From Ipomoea triloba (taxonomy: Eukaryota > Streptophyta > Magnoliopsida > Solanales > Convolvulaceae), in the NCBI RefSeq assembly GCF_003576645.1, contig NC_044930.1:3399775-3463774 (forward strand): a stretch of 64,000 nt of DNA, written 5' to 3'. This document shows, piece after piece, positions 1 to 12,361 of the stretch (positions are counted from its first letter, which is position 1; every line of letters begins with the position of its first letter). A program made the position numbers and the translations under genes. The notes under the pieces are model-generated. The model saw only the letters and a list, made by a program, of their open reading frames with translations, did not search any database and was not told the origin of the DNA.

Positions 1-2750
1 CAACCAAGACAACCATGTTACCCGCGTGTGAGTCCACTGTTTCTTCCTTTGCTTTTTTTTTTTTTTTTTGAAGATAATCCTTTGCTTTATTTAAAATTTC
101 AATTTTTAGTATTTTTGTTTTTCTTCCAATTGTTAAGCCATTAGTACCAAATTAATTAGCTATTTAGCTTGCTAGATGGAAAATACAAGTTTTTGTTTTT
201 ATTTTTAGTGTTGTTGATTTGCTGATTTTTTTTTTAAATACTTCTTCTTTAATTTGGTCAATGAAATATTGAGGGAGATTAGTGAGTATGAATCTTTTGC
301 TTGTTTTTCTGGAAAAATTAACAGTTCATTTGATGATTGTTTGGAATTCAAATATGGCAGAGCATTTGCGTCAGATTAAGTATTGGTTAATAGATATTTG
401 TGGGAGAAGGGTATGGTATTAATAAATAGTTCTTGTTTTTGTTTTTTCCCAAGTAATTTATGAATGTAAATAAGTTGGTTGATTGATGACTGTTTTGACT
501 TAAAAGTTGGTTGAGTATTGTGATTAGAATCAGTACTGGTAGAGTAATGAGTAAAATTATTCTATATAGTGCTTCCTAGCTGAAAATCCTGAAATATGAT
601 TACCTAGGCTAAACTATGGATGTTCATGTGGAATCCGTAAATAACATATTGAATTGTTGCTTGTGATTTAGTTGACTAATGGTATTAGTGGATTGTGTTC
701 CTTTCTGTTACTGATATTTGCTAATTTGATTGGGAAGCAATAAAATACAGATAAAACTAGGTAGCTCCTGAAGAAGTTTGCATTTGGATTACTTAACAGC
801 AAAGCATAATTTTGAATAAAACAGTGAATAGTCTTTTATAACATGGTCAATCGGTTATTCGGTTATATATGTGATAAGGGTGGGATGACAATGAAGGAAA
901 CTTTAGAAAGGAGCAAGTATACTGTCGGTCTTATGATGTTACCTATGCATTTCTTACAAGATTTGTAATTAAGACTTGGGAGCTTTTTGTTTACTTATTC
1001 ATCAGCAAATATTAATTTTAGTACTCTTCTGCATTTAATTCTTTTTGCTCTTATTTCTCGTCTGCGAAAGTGTTGTCTTATTTTCAGCTGTTAATCGATA
1101 GCAATTAATCAATTATGGGTTATATAGAATCTCATGGGTGTAATATCTACTGCAGGGACCTTGGAAACTCGAACTTATCTGGCCATCTGGTGCCTGATCT
1201 TGGGAAGCTTGAGCATTTGCAGTATTTGTGAGTATTTCTAAGATTCTTCATTGCATTTTGTGTCTGGACAGATTGTCTTTGCACTGTGTTAATATGCGAT
1301 GTGGAGATTTATTGTTTGGTCTTATAGAATGATACTGTTCTTTGAAATTAAGGCATACTTCACAGCTAATGATGGGAGATCTTTATTTGCCCAGGGAACT
1401 TTACAAAAATAACATTCAGGGCACAATTCCGGAGGAGCTTGGTAACTTGAAGAACCTTATAAGTTTGGATTTGTACAACAATAATATCTCTGGAACTATT
1501 CCTCCTTCATTGGGAAAGTTGAAAAGTCTTGTATTCCTGTAAGTTTTAGTTTTTATGCCTAGTATAGTAATGTTTAATCCCTGTCCCTTCCCCCATGTCC
1601 TTGTAAAAGGCCTAAAAAAGGGTTGGAGATGAGGACGGGGTCTTTAATTATTTGAATTAGCCGTCTCTACTCTCCTCCAGAAGCCATTATTTTCTTTAAT
1701 TTTGATTTCTATTATATATTTATATTTGCTTAGGGTTATAATATTTGACATATCATTATCACTTCCCCAATGCACATCTGATGGATGAAATATCACACGA
1801 GTACCAGAATATATTGATTGGAAGTAATACAATTTACTTTTGCAGGCGTTTTAACGATAATCAGTTAACCGGGAGAATTCCAAGGGAACTTGCTAGTATT
1901 TCTACCCTTAAAGTTGTGTAAGTGGATTTTAACTAGTCAATTTTATTGTTATCAATTTATCACTTGTTCATGTATTATAGTTTTCTTTTTTATACCACAC
2001 CTTTTATCTTTTTCCTTTTCCAGGGATGTATCAAATAACAATCTCTGTGGAACAATTCCAACTAGTGGTCCCTTTGAGCATATTCCACTAAACAAGTAAC
2101 ACTCTATCTTTATTTATTTATTTATTTATTTATTTCAAAATTCTTATTCGTTTGTTGTAAAACAAAAATTTCAAATACTCTGCACAATGTAAGAAGGGTT
2201 ATTTTTGTGTTTATTTTTGCTGAACCTAACTAGATGAATCACTATATCCACTACTCATACAATCAATTTAGTAGTTGACTAAGAGTGCTCTACTTACAGC
2301 CGAGAGGTTGGAGGTTCGATCCTCAAACCCTTGGATTTAAGCCGGTCAGCTATGGGTAACCTAAGCTGGTTTACCTCCTTGTGGTCCTTTGCCCGCTAGG
2401 ATCACAGGGCGAGGAGAAAACCTCGTTAAAAGAATTTAGTAGTTGACTAACCCCAAAAGGGGTGGCTGAGTGGATTGAGCATGATTCTCATACTTAAAGG
2501 TCACGAGTCATAGGAGCGGGGTTTACCCATGCACACTCTTGGACAGTGATTGCGGGTTTCCCTTGACTAGATTGGTTTTAATTATCTGTCTGTCGTGTTT
2601 CTTTGTGCATTGTTATAGCTTAAGTTGCTTTTATTCGATGCTTAGTGGTTTTTCTTTCCTCCGATATTCAATCACAGCTTCGAGAATAATCCTCGGCTGG
2701 AAGGCCCGGAGTTGATGGGGCTTGCAAGCTACGACACAAACTGCTCATAA
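1..2750 (+). CDS. LRR protein, SERK-ectodomain-like (5' end outside the window)
   Basis: Secreted leucine-rich-repeat protein of the small plant family that resembles SERK/BAK1 ectodomains but lacks a kinase. Exons: 1-27 (end of an exon, reads NQDNHVTRV), 1156-1227, 1395-1538, 1846-1917, 2024-2095, 2678-2750 (TAA 2748-2750). All introns are GT-AG in phase 2. The internal exons are exactly 72, 144, 72 and 72 nt, so each 24-residue LRR equals one exon unit, as in SERK-type genes. Visible motifs include [39 protein letters not shown] and [13 protein letters not shown]; the protein ends [19 protein letters not shown] plus TNCS. The ending right after the LRR cap, with no transmembrane segment or kinase, marks the soluble family rather than a SERK receptor. 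The signal peptide and N-terminal cap lie upstream of the window. Intron 5 (2096-2677) carries two SINE-like insertions. Family members are linked to hypersensitive response and receptor partnering; the role here is inferred. Confidence 0.93.
2270..2440 (+). mobile_element. tRNA-derived SINE-like fragment
   Basis: Lies in the last intron of the LRR gene. It contains a pol III B-box-like string (GGTTCGATCCT near 2313) preceded by a tRNA-like region, and a unique tail. No clear target duplication was found, so the limits are approximate. Confidence 0.4.
2456..2600 (+). mobile_element. tRNA-derived SINE-like copy (family A)
   Basis: Starts GGGGTGGCTGAGTGGATTGA, an A-box-like tRNA promoter, followed by GCATGATTCTC and a GGTCACGAGT B-box-like string. 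The A-box plus GCATGATTCTC signature recurs near 17140 and 21297, so this is a dispersed family. Limits are approximate. Confidence 0.5.
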
Positions 2751-3800
2751 AGACGTCGTTGAATTGACTCGTCGAACTGCCACTGTGTCTGGAGGTTTAC
2801 ATATTGTTTCCTTAAGTAAATAGGTACCTCTGTACTGCCCTAAGATGATTGAAAGCTGTAACTTTAATCAGTTACCGTTGATGTAGGATTGCTATCAAGG
2901 TTGACAAAGATTGTGTAATATTGTTATATTGTACTGATGCCAACAGTAAATTATGGCCATGTTGTTAGTCAATCATGTTGTTGTATATGTTGCTTGCTTA
3001 TTCATACCACTTCATAAACGTTTTAGGATCCTTTTCCGTGATTAAGATGCAAGGAAGGATTTTTCTTCCACATTCATTAAAATTTGGGAAAATAAAAGTT
3101 CAATTCTTTTTTTTTTTTTGGATGATAGAAAATATTTTATTTATTATCCAAGGGTGTGTAGCTAGGGAATAAATCTCATCCTTTGTAATCCTATGCAATT
3201 ATTCACAAACTATACATGAAAAATAAATCGTATAAAAAAAATTTATATGACAAGTTCAACCCTTTGTATAATCATGTGTAATAGTTCGCAGACCTTCTAA
3301 TATGTTTATAAGAGGTGCCCCTCCCCCCTCCACTAGTAGATTTATGACCAAATCATACTTGAAGTGGACCGGGGTAGCATGCTTATAAGAGGTGCCTCTT
3401 CCCAATAGTTATACCTATACCATGGACTGGGTTCACCTATTAAAGTGGATCAGGGTCCATAGAATAATTCCCCAACCCCCTTCTTGGTCGGGCCAAATTT
3501 AACTGGTTTAAAATTTAGAGGTTATCATGGACTTGTTTAAGATCAAATCAACTCCGAATCAAATCGAGATTAAATGATCCACTTAGCAGTCATATATTCA
3601 AGTTTAGACCCAAAAATCATTTTCCAAGAAACAAAAATTAAAGTGGATGCTTTAAAATAGTAAAAAAACATACATTATTTTAACATTGTAATAGAGTTTA
3701 CATACTTCATGGTGGAACCCAAACTAAGCAACATTACTTCAAGGAGTTTATGTAACTTTATATAGGAACATATTTTTGGTGCATTGCATGAATATATTTC
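2751..3800. other. intergenic: 3' flank of LRR gene and low-complexity DNA
   Basis: The first 150-200 bases are probably the LRR 3' UTR. The rest is AT-rich with no coding region I can support. A phrase around ACCATGGAC and GGTCCATAG at about 3415-3465 resembles sequence at 25260-25290, probably from a dispersed repeat. Confidence 0.5.
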
Positions 3801-4259
3801 TTATATGGGCACAAACTGAAACGGGCCAAGAACGGTGGTCGCCACCAGTCCCAGCACGGTCTGAACCAAATTGGCCGCCACCGTGACGACGGCGCGTAGG
3901 AGTCCGGGGCGGCCGAGGAGCTCGCAGCCGACTATGGGCGTGTGAACGATGGCTTCACACGGGGCTGGCGATTGATCAAACGCGATTCCTTCTAAGGCAG
4001 TAAGTATGGCATTAAACACTCCGTTACCGTCCGTTAGGATCTGGGCAAGCGGCTCCGTGCGAGCGCCGTTACAAACTATCGTGACATTGACGCCGGCGAG
4101 GCCGCGGCCCGGGAGGTTGCCGGTGGTGGAGCACGCCACCACGCCGCGGACCCACAGCCCGGCCACGTTTTGGCCGAAGATGGTAACGCCGTTAGCTAAC
4201 GGTGCGTTGTGGGTGAGGAGAAAGGTGAGGAGTAATAGAGGGATTAACTTGGAAGTCAT
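3801..4259 (-). CDS. phylloplanin-like protein (pollen Ole e 1/extensin family)
   Basis: Single-exon gene, 152 aa. Residues 1-24 form a typical signal peptide (MTSKLIPLLLLTFLLTHNAP, then LANG), so the product is secreted. The mature part has the Ole e 1-like layout of phylloplanins: RGVVACSTTGN near residue 40, VNVTIVCNG near 57, a DGNGVF turn, then CEAIVHTPIVGCELLG and a hydrophobic C-terminus. It lacks extensin Pro repeats, which argues for phylloplanin rather than an extensin-Ole e 1 fusion. Tobacco phylloplanin is a trichome-secreted leaf-surface protein that inhibits oomycete spores; the same role here is inference. A TATA box lies about 65 nt upstream of the ATG. The gene is much richer in GC than its surroundings. 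Confidence 0.8.
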   Translation of the reverse strand: MTSKLIPLLLLTFLLTHNAPLANGVTIFGQNVAGLWVRGVVACSTTGNLPGRGLAGVNVTIVCNGARTEPLAQILTDGNGVFNAILTALEGIAFDQSPAPCEAIVHTPIVGCELLGRPGLLRAVVTVAANLVQTVLGLVATTVLGPFQFVPI

Positions 4260-4321
4260 ATTCTTGAGATTTCTAAAGTTGATATGGTGTGTGTGTTAGT
4301 TTGAGCCAGCTCTTTGAAGCC

Positions 4322-4329
4322 CTTTTATA
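4322..4329 (-). promoter_or_regulatory. TATA box of the phylloplanin-like gene
   Basis: The minus strand reads CTATAAAAGG at 4330-4321, about 65 nt upstream of the ATG at 4259. This suits a short 5' UTR of roughly 30-40 nt. Confidence 0.7.
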
Positions 4330-4540
4330 GTGAAAAAAAAACACAAGAAAAAATGTGGAAAAAAGAAAAGGGAAAATAGTGAGAAAACATTATATAACTA
4401 TATATGAAGATTATGCATATAGTAGGGCAAGGTAATGAGGTTGTGACCTTTTCCCTTCTGGTTTGGAGTTACCTATTGATCTTTTAATTGAACTTTTACC
4501 TCATCGAAATCTTTTATTGGTAAGGGTATACTGAATATGC

Positions 4541-4622
4541 CTGCTTTATGTAATGCACACCCTTAAATATAGATGATAGACTGCTTTATGTAATGCACAC
4601 CCTTAAATATATAGATGATAGA
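4541..4622. repeat. tandem direct repeat, two units of 40 and 42 bp
   Basis: Two adjacent copies of a unit starting CTGCTTTATGTAATGCACAC. They differ only by an extra AT dinucleotide in the second copy. It lies upstream of the phylloplanin-like gene. Confidence 0.9.
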
Positions 4623-5491
4623 CTTTACGATGAGCTGGTCCAATAATGAGTTTAATTTGTGACCTCACCAAGATCACAAATTTAGCTCCTATTAGTTAAA
4701 GGTTGTCTTTTAATTAGCCTCGTTCCCATGAGTTGAACCAGTAGTGGTTTACTTTCTCTGAATCCTTTGTTGGTTACAAATTTAGAGACGGATATCATCC
4801 CGTAGACACTTTTAAGTAACATTTGTGGACTTTTAAAAAAAGAAAGAGAGAAAAAGATTATAAATAGTAGCTTAGTATTTATAGTAGTGTAGGTGTTGCA
4901 TGCATGCATGGGTATGAAGTCAAAAGCAGATGCTGAAGACAGGGAGAGTTCCAGCAGTAGACCGGCAGAGATCTTGTTTGCTTTCCTCATCCTATTCATC
5001 ATCATATCGATCATCTACTACCAACTTTTTCTTTAAAAAAAAAAAAAAGAATTATATATGATTTTCTATTTGGTTGGGCATTAATTGTTCAGTGTAAGGA
5101 AGGTTGGCATGTAAGGAAGCATTATCTTGGTGACTTGGTTGAAGGACAAGGCCGGGATTGGATCGATCGGAGCAAATATATATATATCATTAATTGTATA
5201 GAAACAAACTCTCTGAATAATTGCTTAGCTTGGGCATTAATTGTTCAGTGTCTGACTTATACTATTTTGATCATATATATTGTGTGAACTAACATTTTCA
5301 TCTAAAAGAAAAAAAGAATTCATAGTTTGCTGTAATTCATGTCTCAATAAGCTAAACTCCAACAACCTAAAATTTCCTTTCTCCATTCTTTTGGCCTCGT
5401 GAAGCATCAGATCGATCAGATTTAACTAACTATATATTGTAACATGCATGGGCTACTTCTGCTCATTCTACATTATTAACTGTGTGTTTTG

Positions 5492-5493
<2 letters not shown>
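4623..5493. other. intergenic, no supported gene
   Basis: AT-rich spacer. The phrase GGGCATTAATTGTTCAGTGT occurs twice (about 5078 and 5233), a short direct repeat. An open frame on the minus strand (4682-5014) has no domain or codon signal and is treated as chance. Confidence 0.5.

Positions 5494-5576
<83 letters not shown>
5494..5576. repeat. (TA)n microsatellite, about 40 units
   Basis: Uninterrupted TA dinucleotide run. It forms the left edge of copy 1 of the 1,639-bp duplication. Confidence 0.97.
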
Positions 5577-5577
<1 letters not shown>

Positions 5578-5700
5578 GATCAAAAGTATTATATTTTCGA
5601 TCAAAAGTATTGTATTTTCCATAATAAGTAATGTTCGCCTTACTTATAACGAAAAATATAATACTTTTGAGGAAAAAATGTAATACTTTTAAATCGAGAT
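5577..5700. mobile_element. fragment of the CTTGTGTGAGAC foldback MITE family
   Basis: Repeated phrases such as AAAAGTATTATATTTTCGATC and GAGGAAAAAATGTAATACTT match the interior of the complete element at 56000-56422. The terminal CTTGTGTGAGAC repeats are absent here. The same fragment recurs at 7216-7339 in the duplicated copy. Confidence 0.5.
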
Positions 5701-5719
5701 GTAAATTACATTTACCATT

Positions 5720-5830
5720 ATAACCACCAGACCAACTTGGTTAAGGTTAGGTCGGTGGAGGCGTGCAGCATAATTAACGTACTAAAAGATTACGAGTTTG
5801 ATTCTTATCGAACACTTTTTCTCTCGAATT
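5720..5830 (+). mobile_element. SINE-like fragment
   Basis: Contains ACTTGGTTAAGG and GAGTTTGATTC, which look like degenerate A and B boxes of a tRNA-derived SINE. It recurs at 7359-7469 in the duplicated copy. Confidence 0.3.
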
Positions 5831-5992
5831 CGTCGCATATACTATTACACAACAATAGAGTTTACCCATAATAATTTCTCGACACACAAAAAAAAAATAA
5901 AAAAATCCATCGAGCTATTATACAAGACCAAATTAAGTTTACATATAGTAAATACTAACTTCTCTTCAATCTCTTGTCACTCAAATGACTCA

Positions 5993-5994
5993 AT

Positions 5995-6027
<33 letters not shown>

Positions 6028-6061
6028 AATAATAATAATAATAAATAAATAAATAAATAAA
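5993..6061. repeat. compound microsatellite (AAC)n(AAT)n(AAAT)n
   Basis: Three consecutive simple-repeat tracts. The same array with the same lengths occurs at 7632-7700 in the second copy. Confidence 0.95.
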
Positions 6062-6231
6062 AAGAGCCGTGTCCATTATGACACTACAAGGTACGATGAT
6101 GCATGTTTGGTTTCTTTTTTTTTTTTTTTAGTACTACAATCTAACCTATACATAGTATCTGCATGCATGTTTGGTTTCAGATTAGACAACTTGAAAAAGA
6201 CCTAGGTCCATATGCTTTATGTCTATATATG

Positions 6232-6273
<42 letters not shown>
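6232..6273. repeat. (TA)n microsatellite
   Basis: About 20 TA units. The copy at 7871-7912 has exactly the same length. Confidence 0.95.
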
Positions 6274-6275
<2 letters not shown>

Positions 6276-7127
6276 CATACATATAAAAAAAATATTACCT
6301 TAAGTTGTAATACAGTATATGAGAAAAATAATATATTTTATTAACTTTAAGAATATTTTTAAAATTTTTAATAATTTTATGTGAAGAAAATTACGATACT
6401 TAATTAGAGGTATATTGAGTGAGTTTGATGGTCTAATTTATAAAATTGTCACGTATTTTTTTCTTAGTTTCGAGCCGTTGATCACCACATATCGACAACT
6501 AATTAACATTAATCTAATTTTTTTACAAGCTAAGAAGCATTGTTATTACTTGAACCGCTTTCTCTCTCCATATATATGTAAACCAAGTCACACCTACACT
6601 CTGAGTAAAAAGTTAAAAAGGAAACGGTTGATTAAGAAAAGAATCAATATCATGTAAACCCAATTTTTTATTTTTTTTGAAAATATGTAAACCCAATTTA
6701 AAGACACGTGAATATGGTGAGTTGTCATCTAATGTATCCAAATTTATCTTTCTACGAATATACCTAATGAAATGAGTCCAAGAGGTCTCATATTGCTTCA
6801 AAATCTTCTATTTTAGCACAACAACAAATCATAATAGGTAACAGCTCAAAACACTGCCGTGAAGCTTGACATAATCTCCACCCTTTGCTTTTTTACTTTT
6901 TCAATAAAGAAAAATGAAAGATTTTTCTTGTCAACAATTTTTTTTTTTCCTAAAAGAAAGAATGAAAGAAAATTAAATAATGACTAATTGATTGAAATTT
7001 GATGGTTTGTTTTATTAGCTGATTTGTCGGCAATCAAATGTACTCCCCAAACATATATTATTGGGAGTTTTGGACACCGCATTATAATTTTTTAGACCAA
7101 AAAAAAAAAAAAAAAAACGAAATCTGN

Positions 7128-7131
<4 letters not shown>

Positions 7132-7214
<83 letters not shown>
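7132..7214. repeat. (TA)n microsatellite at the start of duplication copy 2
   Basis: TA run immediately after the ambiguous base at 7127. It is equivalent to 5494-5576. Confidence 0.95.
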
Positions 7215-7216
<2 letters not shown>

Positions 7217-7633
7217 GATCAAAAGTATTATATTTTCGATCAAAAGTATTGTATTTTCCATAATAAGTAATGTTCGCCTTACTTATAACGAAAAATATAA
7301 TACTTTTGAGGAAAAAATGTAATACTTTTAAATCGAGATGTAAATTACATTTACCATTATAACCACCAGACCAACTTGGTTAAGGTTAGGTCGGTGGAGG
7401 CGTGCAGCATAATTAACGTACTAAAAGATTACGAGTTTGATTCTTATCGAACACTTTTTCTCTCGAATTCGTCGCATATACTATTACACAACAATAGAGT
7501 TTACCCATAATAATTTCTCGACACACAAAAAAAAAATAAAAAAATCCATCGAGCTATTATACAAGACCAAATTAAGTTTACATATAGTAAATACTAACTT
7601 CTCTTCAATCTCTTGTCACTCAAATGACTCAAT

Positions 7634-7666
<33 letters not shown>

Positions 7667-7870
7667 AATAATAATAATAATAAATAAATAAATAAATAAA
7701 AAGAGCCGTGTCCATTATGACACTACAAGGTACGATGATGCATGTTTGGTTTCTTTTTTTTTTTTTTTAGTACTACAATCTAACCTATACATAGTATCTG
7801 CATGCATGTTTGGTTTCAGATTAGACAACTTGAAAAAGACCTAGGTCCATATGCTTTATGTCTATATATG

Positions 7871-7914
<44 letters not shown>

Positions 7915-10344
7915 CATACATATAAAAAAAATATTACCTTAAGTTGTAATACAGTATATGAGAAAAATAATATATTTTATTAACTTTAAGAATATTTTTA
8001 AAATTTTTAATAATTTTATGTGAAGAAAATTACGATACTTAATTAGAGGTATATTGAGTGAGTTTGATGGTCTAATTTATAAAATTGTCACGTATTTTTT
8101 TCTTAGTTTCGAGCCGTTGATCACCACATATCGACAACTAATTAACATTAATCTAATTTTTTTACAAGCTAAGAAGCATTGTTATTACTTGAACCGCTTT
8201 CTCTCTCCATATATATGTAAACCAAGTCACACCTACACTCTGAGTAAAAAGTTAAAAAGGAAACGGTTGATTAAGAAAAGAATCAATATCATGTAAACCC
8301 AATTTTTTATTTTTTTTGAAAATATGTAAACCCAATTTAAAGACACGTGAATATGGTGAGTTGTCATCTAATGTATCCAAATTTATCTTTCTACGAATAT
8401 ACCTAATGAAATGAGTCCAAGAGGTCTCATATTGCTTCAAAATCTTCTATTTTAGCACAACAACAAATCATAATAGGTAACAGCTCAAAACACTGCCGTG
8501 AAGCTTGACATAATCTCCACCCTTTGCTTTTTTACTTTTTCAATAAAGAAAAATGAAAGATTTTTCTTGTCAACAATTTTTTTTTTTCCTAAAAGAAAGA
8601 ATGAAAGAAAATTAAATAATGACTAATTGATTGAAATTTGATGGTTTGTTTTATTAGCTGATTTGTCGGCAATCAAATGTACTCCCCAAACATATATTAT
8701 TGGGAGTTTTGGACACCGCATTATAATTTTTTAGACCAAAAAAAAAAAAAAAAAAACGAAATCTGCAATCAATATCTAAATGTATGTGCACAGTTATAAA
8801 TCATATTGAAGAAACAAATTAAATGGACTTAACAAAATTTATAGTGATGGATTTGATCGAGACGGTGACAATAATATATTTAATAAAAAAATATTAATAA
8901 GAATCAAACTCATAATTTTCTGAAAAATAATTTGATATGAGCAACATAGAATATATATATACCCACCTACCTACTGCATCCCTAAATCATTAAGTTGTTA
9001 CTCCATGTCATACATAACTTTATTGTCGGACAAAATTTTCAATCTTTCTTTTGAAAATAGTAAAGAGATTGTATAACGTGAATCAATTTCAAACATGTTT
9101 CAATCCCATGCAACATGCATCCGACATATTTGAGTTATGTTATATCCCCCTTTCAAATTTATCTCTAAGATTCGTTTAGTTCACAAAATGTTAGATTTAT
9201 GTGTTTGGTTAAAATTATACTTATATTACTTATTCTCTTGCAATTCTCATTGTATGTATACAAAATATTCGAATTGAATGTCACATTCCCTTAGTTATAT
9301 TGTATACTTTGAACCAAACACGCTGCTTAATGTAATGTTATTTAATTGAATTTTAAATATTTTTTCAAAATGCATTAACGGGTCAGTAAATTCGTAAACA
9401 ACCAATGATTATAATGAATTATATCATTATATTTTAAAATTAAGAAACACTTATGATAGTGTAATTAGACCCGAATAAGGTTAATCTTAAAAAATAGGGG
9501 TTTTGTTTAATAGTTGAATACTTGAATTTGGACAAGGCCTCTTCTTTATTTTTGTTATATGTGTAAATATAAAATAAAAATGCAATATTTTTAACAAAAA
9601 ATATTTATCAAAATTTAATGCATAAAATATACAATTAAGAAAAATATAAATTATTATTCAACATAAAAGTGGCATTTTATTTAGATACAAAATCATTCAC
9701 TAAATTAGTTTAATATTTTAGTAGAAAAATTGCGAAGATATTGAAAAAAAAAAAAAGTAAAAGAAGACAAATCATTATCTCGAATAGATAAATCAACAAA
9801 ATTCGTCATCCTAAAAGTTAGTGAAGCGGAGGCATGTAGAATGTGAATCATTATTCTATTATTACTATAGAACATGAACATTGAGAGATATGAAAATAAC
9901 ATTTATTGTTACTCGGCACAAACAATATTTGCATATCTTTAAAAGAAAATATTAACAAATTTTAGTAGTTTAATATTTTTCATTCATTATTTAATTTATG
10001 TGGATCAATAAAATGGACCTATTTGGTACATGTCAACATTTTCAAGATTAAAAAGTTGAAAAAAGTGACTAAATAGAAAGCAAGGGAATTAAGCAATGAA
10101 TGGAGTGAAGGTCGTCTTGATGGAGAAACATTTCAAAATGTGTCAAATTGGCAAGCCGATATTCCTTTTAGGATAAAGACAAGTCAAATAAAGTTATGTG
10201 TTGGGGAAAATTTGTGTGTTTTTTTGTCCTCTTCCGTTCTCTCTCCTTTCAACAAAGGCTGCTTTTTGTGTCATTTTGGCTCTAAAACCGATATATGCAA
10301 CTTGTTTAATTTTTTTTAGTACTATTAACTCTATTATAATAACT

Positions 10345-10470
10345 CAATGGGGTAGCTCAAGTGGCAAGTGAGATCTCTTCAATTTCCACAAGTAACGATT
10401 CCCTTTGGGAGCGAACGTGTTGTACTTGGACCGTTAAACGGACAGAGAAAGACCCTGTGAATTTACCAAA
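10345..10470 (+). mobile_element. SINE-like copy (tRNA-derived head)
   Basis: Begins with GGGGTAGCTCAAGTGGCAAG, an A-box-like tRNA head. It is followed by ACGATTCCC and TTGTACTTGG phrases and A-rich sequence. Limits are approximate. Confidence 0.45.
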
Positions 10471-11875
10471 AAAAAACTCAATTATAATTGTATTTTAAAA
10501 AAAAAATATAAACAACAGTTAATTAATTAAATCTTTCAACAATACATTACAAAGGAAAGGAGGAGGGTAGTTAAACCACTCTTCACAACCTGACATAGAA
10601 ACGGACAACCGAACTATAATAAAGCTAGATTATGGACCGCCTGATTCGCATGACGCTTAACAAAAGAGATAGAAACATTGAAAAACAATTCCAAACTATC
10701 TTTAATATCTAGCAAAATCAAGTCAAAAGAAGTGTATTTATTCATACATACTTTGTACGGAGTAATACTTTGGAATAAAGATCAAATATATTATTAATTT
10801 AAGTACAAAATATCAATTGGATCATTTAATTAAAAAAATTATAATTAAATTTGAAAACATGAGTTGGGGACACTACTGATAAACATGAGTTGAAAACAAA
10901 ATCCCACGCATGATTTGATTGGTGAATCAATTATATGTGTCAAGCAAATATAATTTCTATGTTTAATTTAACGATTTTTTCTTGTAAGGAAAAGGATGAC
11001 TGAGTAGGTAAAACATATTTTTTGTACAAGAATAATACAAATTGAATTTTTGTCAATATCCTCTCGATCAAATCTGTACAGTTTATCTCTTCAATATTAT
11101 ATTAAATAGTGATTGTAAATTTTTCATGTAACAAAAAAAAATTGTTAATATAAAACTCTTAGAAATTAGAATCGCAATTAGCCCTATGAGGCATACGACA
11201 ATTCATTTAACTAGTGCTTGTATTTATCCTTTTATAGAACGACCAAAGAGTGGTTATGGATTAATGAAATCAAATACATATAATTGATTTGAAGTAGGTA
11301 GGAATTAAGACTTGAATAATAAATAATTTCTTTTAATTTTTTTTTCATATTATATTGTCATTTCCTAAGCTCGATGTCCTCTTATTCCTTCTATATGGTG
11401 ATAAGAAAAATACTATATCTGTACACACACATTCAAAAGAAAGATAAAGGAAATATAGCTACATAAATCTCGTGTTAAGTAACCTCACAAAGAAAATATA
11501 ACTACATAAATCTCGATCTAAGTAACCCCACAACACACGTTAGCAAGCAGTCTGTGCATGATATCGATTTTCTAAAGGAGTGTCAAAACATGTGAAATTC
11601 AAGAGTGAGACTGGTTGTGGTTTGTCACCATGCAATTAATTTGCATAAAATTCCACTTCCTTTTAGACATGTCTAAGAGTACAAATCCAACAACAATGCA
11701 ACCTATACAACAAGGTCCTAGTATAATGAGGGTGGAGGGCATTCTTAACAACCACTAAATAATCATTTTCAAATTTATCTTTTCTAAGGACTTTCCTCGA
11801 CAAAATAAAAACCTATACATGATACATGAATGACAATTCCAGACCACCATTATTGAACTGAAAACAATCTCCATC

Positions 11876-11997
11876 TTGTAAGTAAAGCTTTCTTGTCGCC
11901 CTCCCTCTATTCATCCTCAAACATACTCTTTGTCGTTTCTTGTAAGTAAAGCCTTCAAACCGCTTCCTCTATTCATCCTCAAAGACACTCTTTGTCT
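11876..11997. repeat. tandem repeat, two units of about 60 bp
   Basis: Two imperfect copies of a unit running from CTTGTAAGTAAAGC to ATTCATCCTCAAA and CACTCTTTGTC. Confidence 0.8.
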
Positions 11998-12361
11998 CTA
12001 ATATTCTTGATTCTCCTCTCTTACTGCCATCAACATTGAACTTGATGGAGCTGAGGCCTTTGCCCTTTGGTTTGCTCCATCATATCCCATTAGAGTTTCA
12101 TGCTTCCACCAATAGCTAGAGAAGCAATATCTATCATTCCTGCCTTATTTTTGCAATTTTTTTTGTCTGTTTCTTTTACTTTTTCAACATTTTTTTTTTT
12201 GGGTTTCAAAAGGCATTTAATTAAATATACACATCATATCCTATTCTATTCTACCAAGATGGAAAGAACAGTCCAATTTTGACTGCAGTATGATGTTCAA
12301 GTTTCTGTCTCTTCTTAATTTTCAACAATCTAGCTAGACTTGTCTGGCATATGACTCTCAA

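Larger units (their letters stand above)
5498..8765. repeat. 1,639-bp direct tandem duplication with an N at the join
   Basis: Copy 1 (about 5498-7126) and copy 2 (about 7137-8765) match at a constant offset of 1,639, including the lengths of a poly-A, a poly-T, an (AAC)n(AAT)n(AAAT)n run and an internal (TA)n tract. Copy 1 ends ACGAAATCTG, followed by the single N at 7127, then the (TA)n tract that starts copy 2. Copy 2 ends with the same ACGAAATCTG and continues into unique sequence. Unstable repeats of identical length on both sides, plus an N at the join, suggest that two overlapping contig ends were placed side by side. No gene lies inside. Confidence 0.95.
8766..12361. other. intergenic, AT-rich, no supported gene
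   Basis: I found no exon chain or recognisable protein on either strand. It contains a SINE-like copy at 10345-10470, a near-duplicate pair around 11440-11530 and a tandem repeat at 11876-11997. A short open stretch at 12045-12115 (starts MELRPLPFGLL, ends TAG) has no recognisable family. Confidence 0.5.

Noticed and set aside
4682..5014. 110-codon open frame on the minus strand
   Set aside because: Biased to Ser/Leu/Met with no recognisable family or splice context; lies in AT-rich spacer next to simple repeats.
5494..5576. Possible CRISPR-like or satellite array
   Set aside because: It is a plain TA dinucleotide run without spacers; no CRISPR structure exists anywhere in this eukaryotic window.
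5489..8440. Paired identical small open frames in the duplicated block
   Set aside because: They come from TA, AAC and AAT microsatellites and from the false-looking duplication itself, not from coding DNA.
12045..12115. Short open stretch starting MELRPLPFGLLHHIPLEF
   Set aside because: Only 23 codons, no family match, and no splice signals tying it to a neighbour; could be a relic but cannot be supported.
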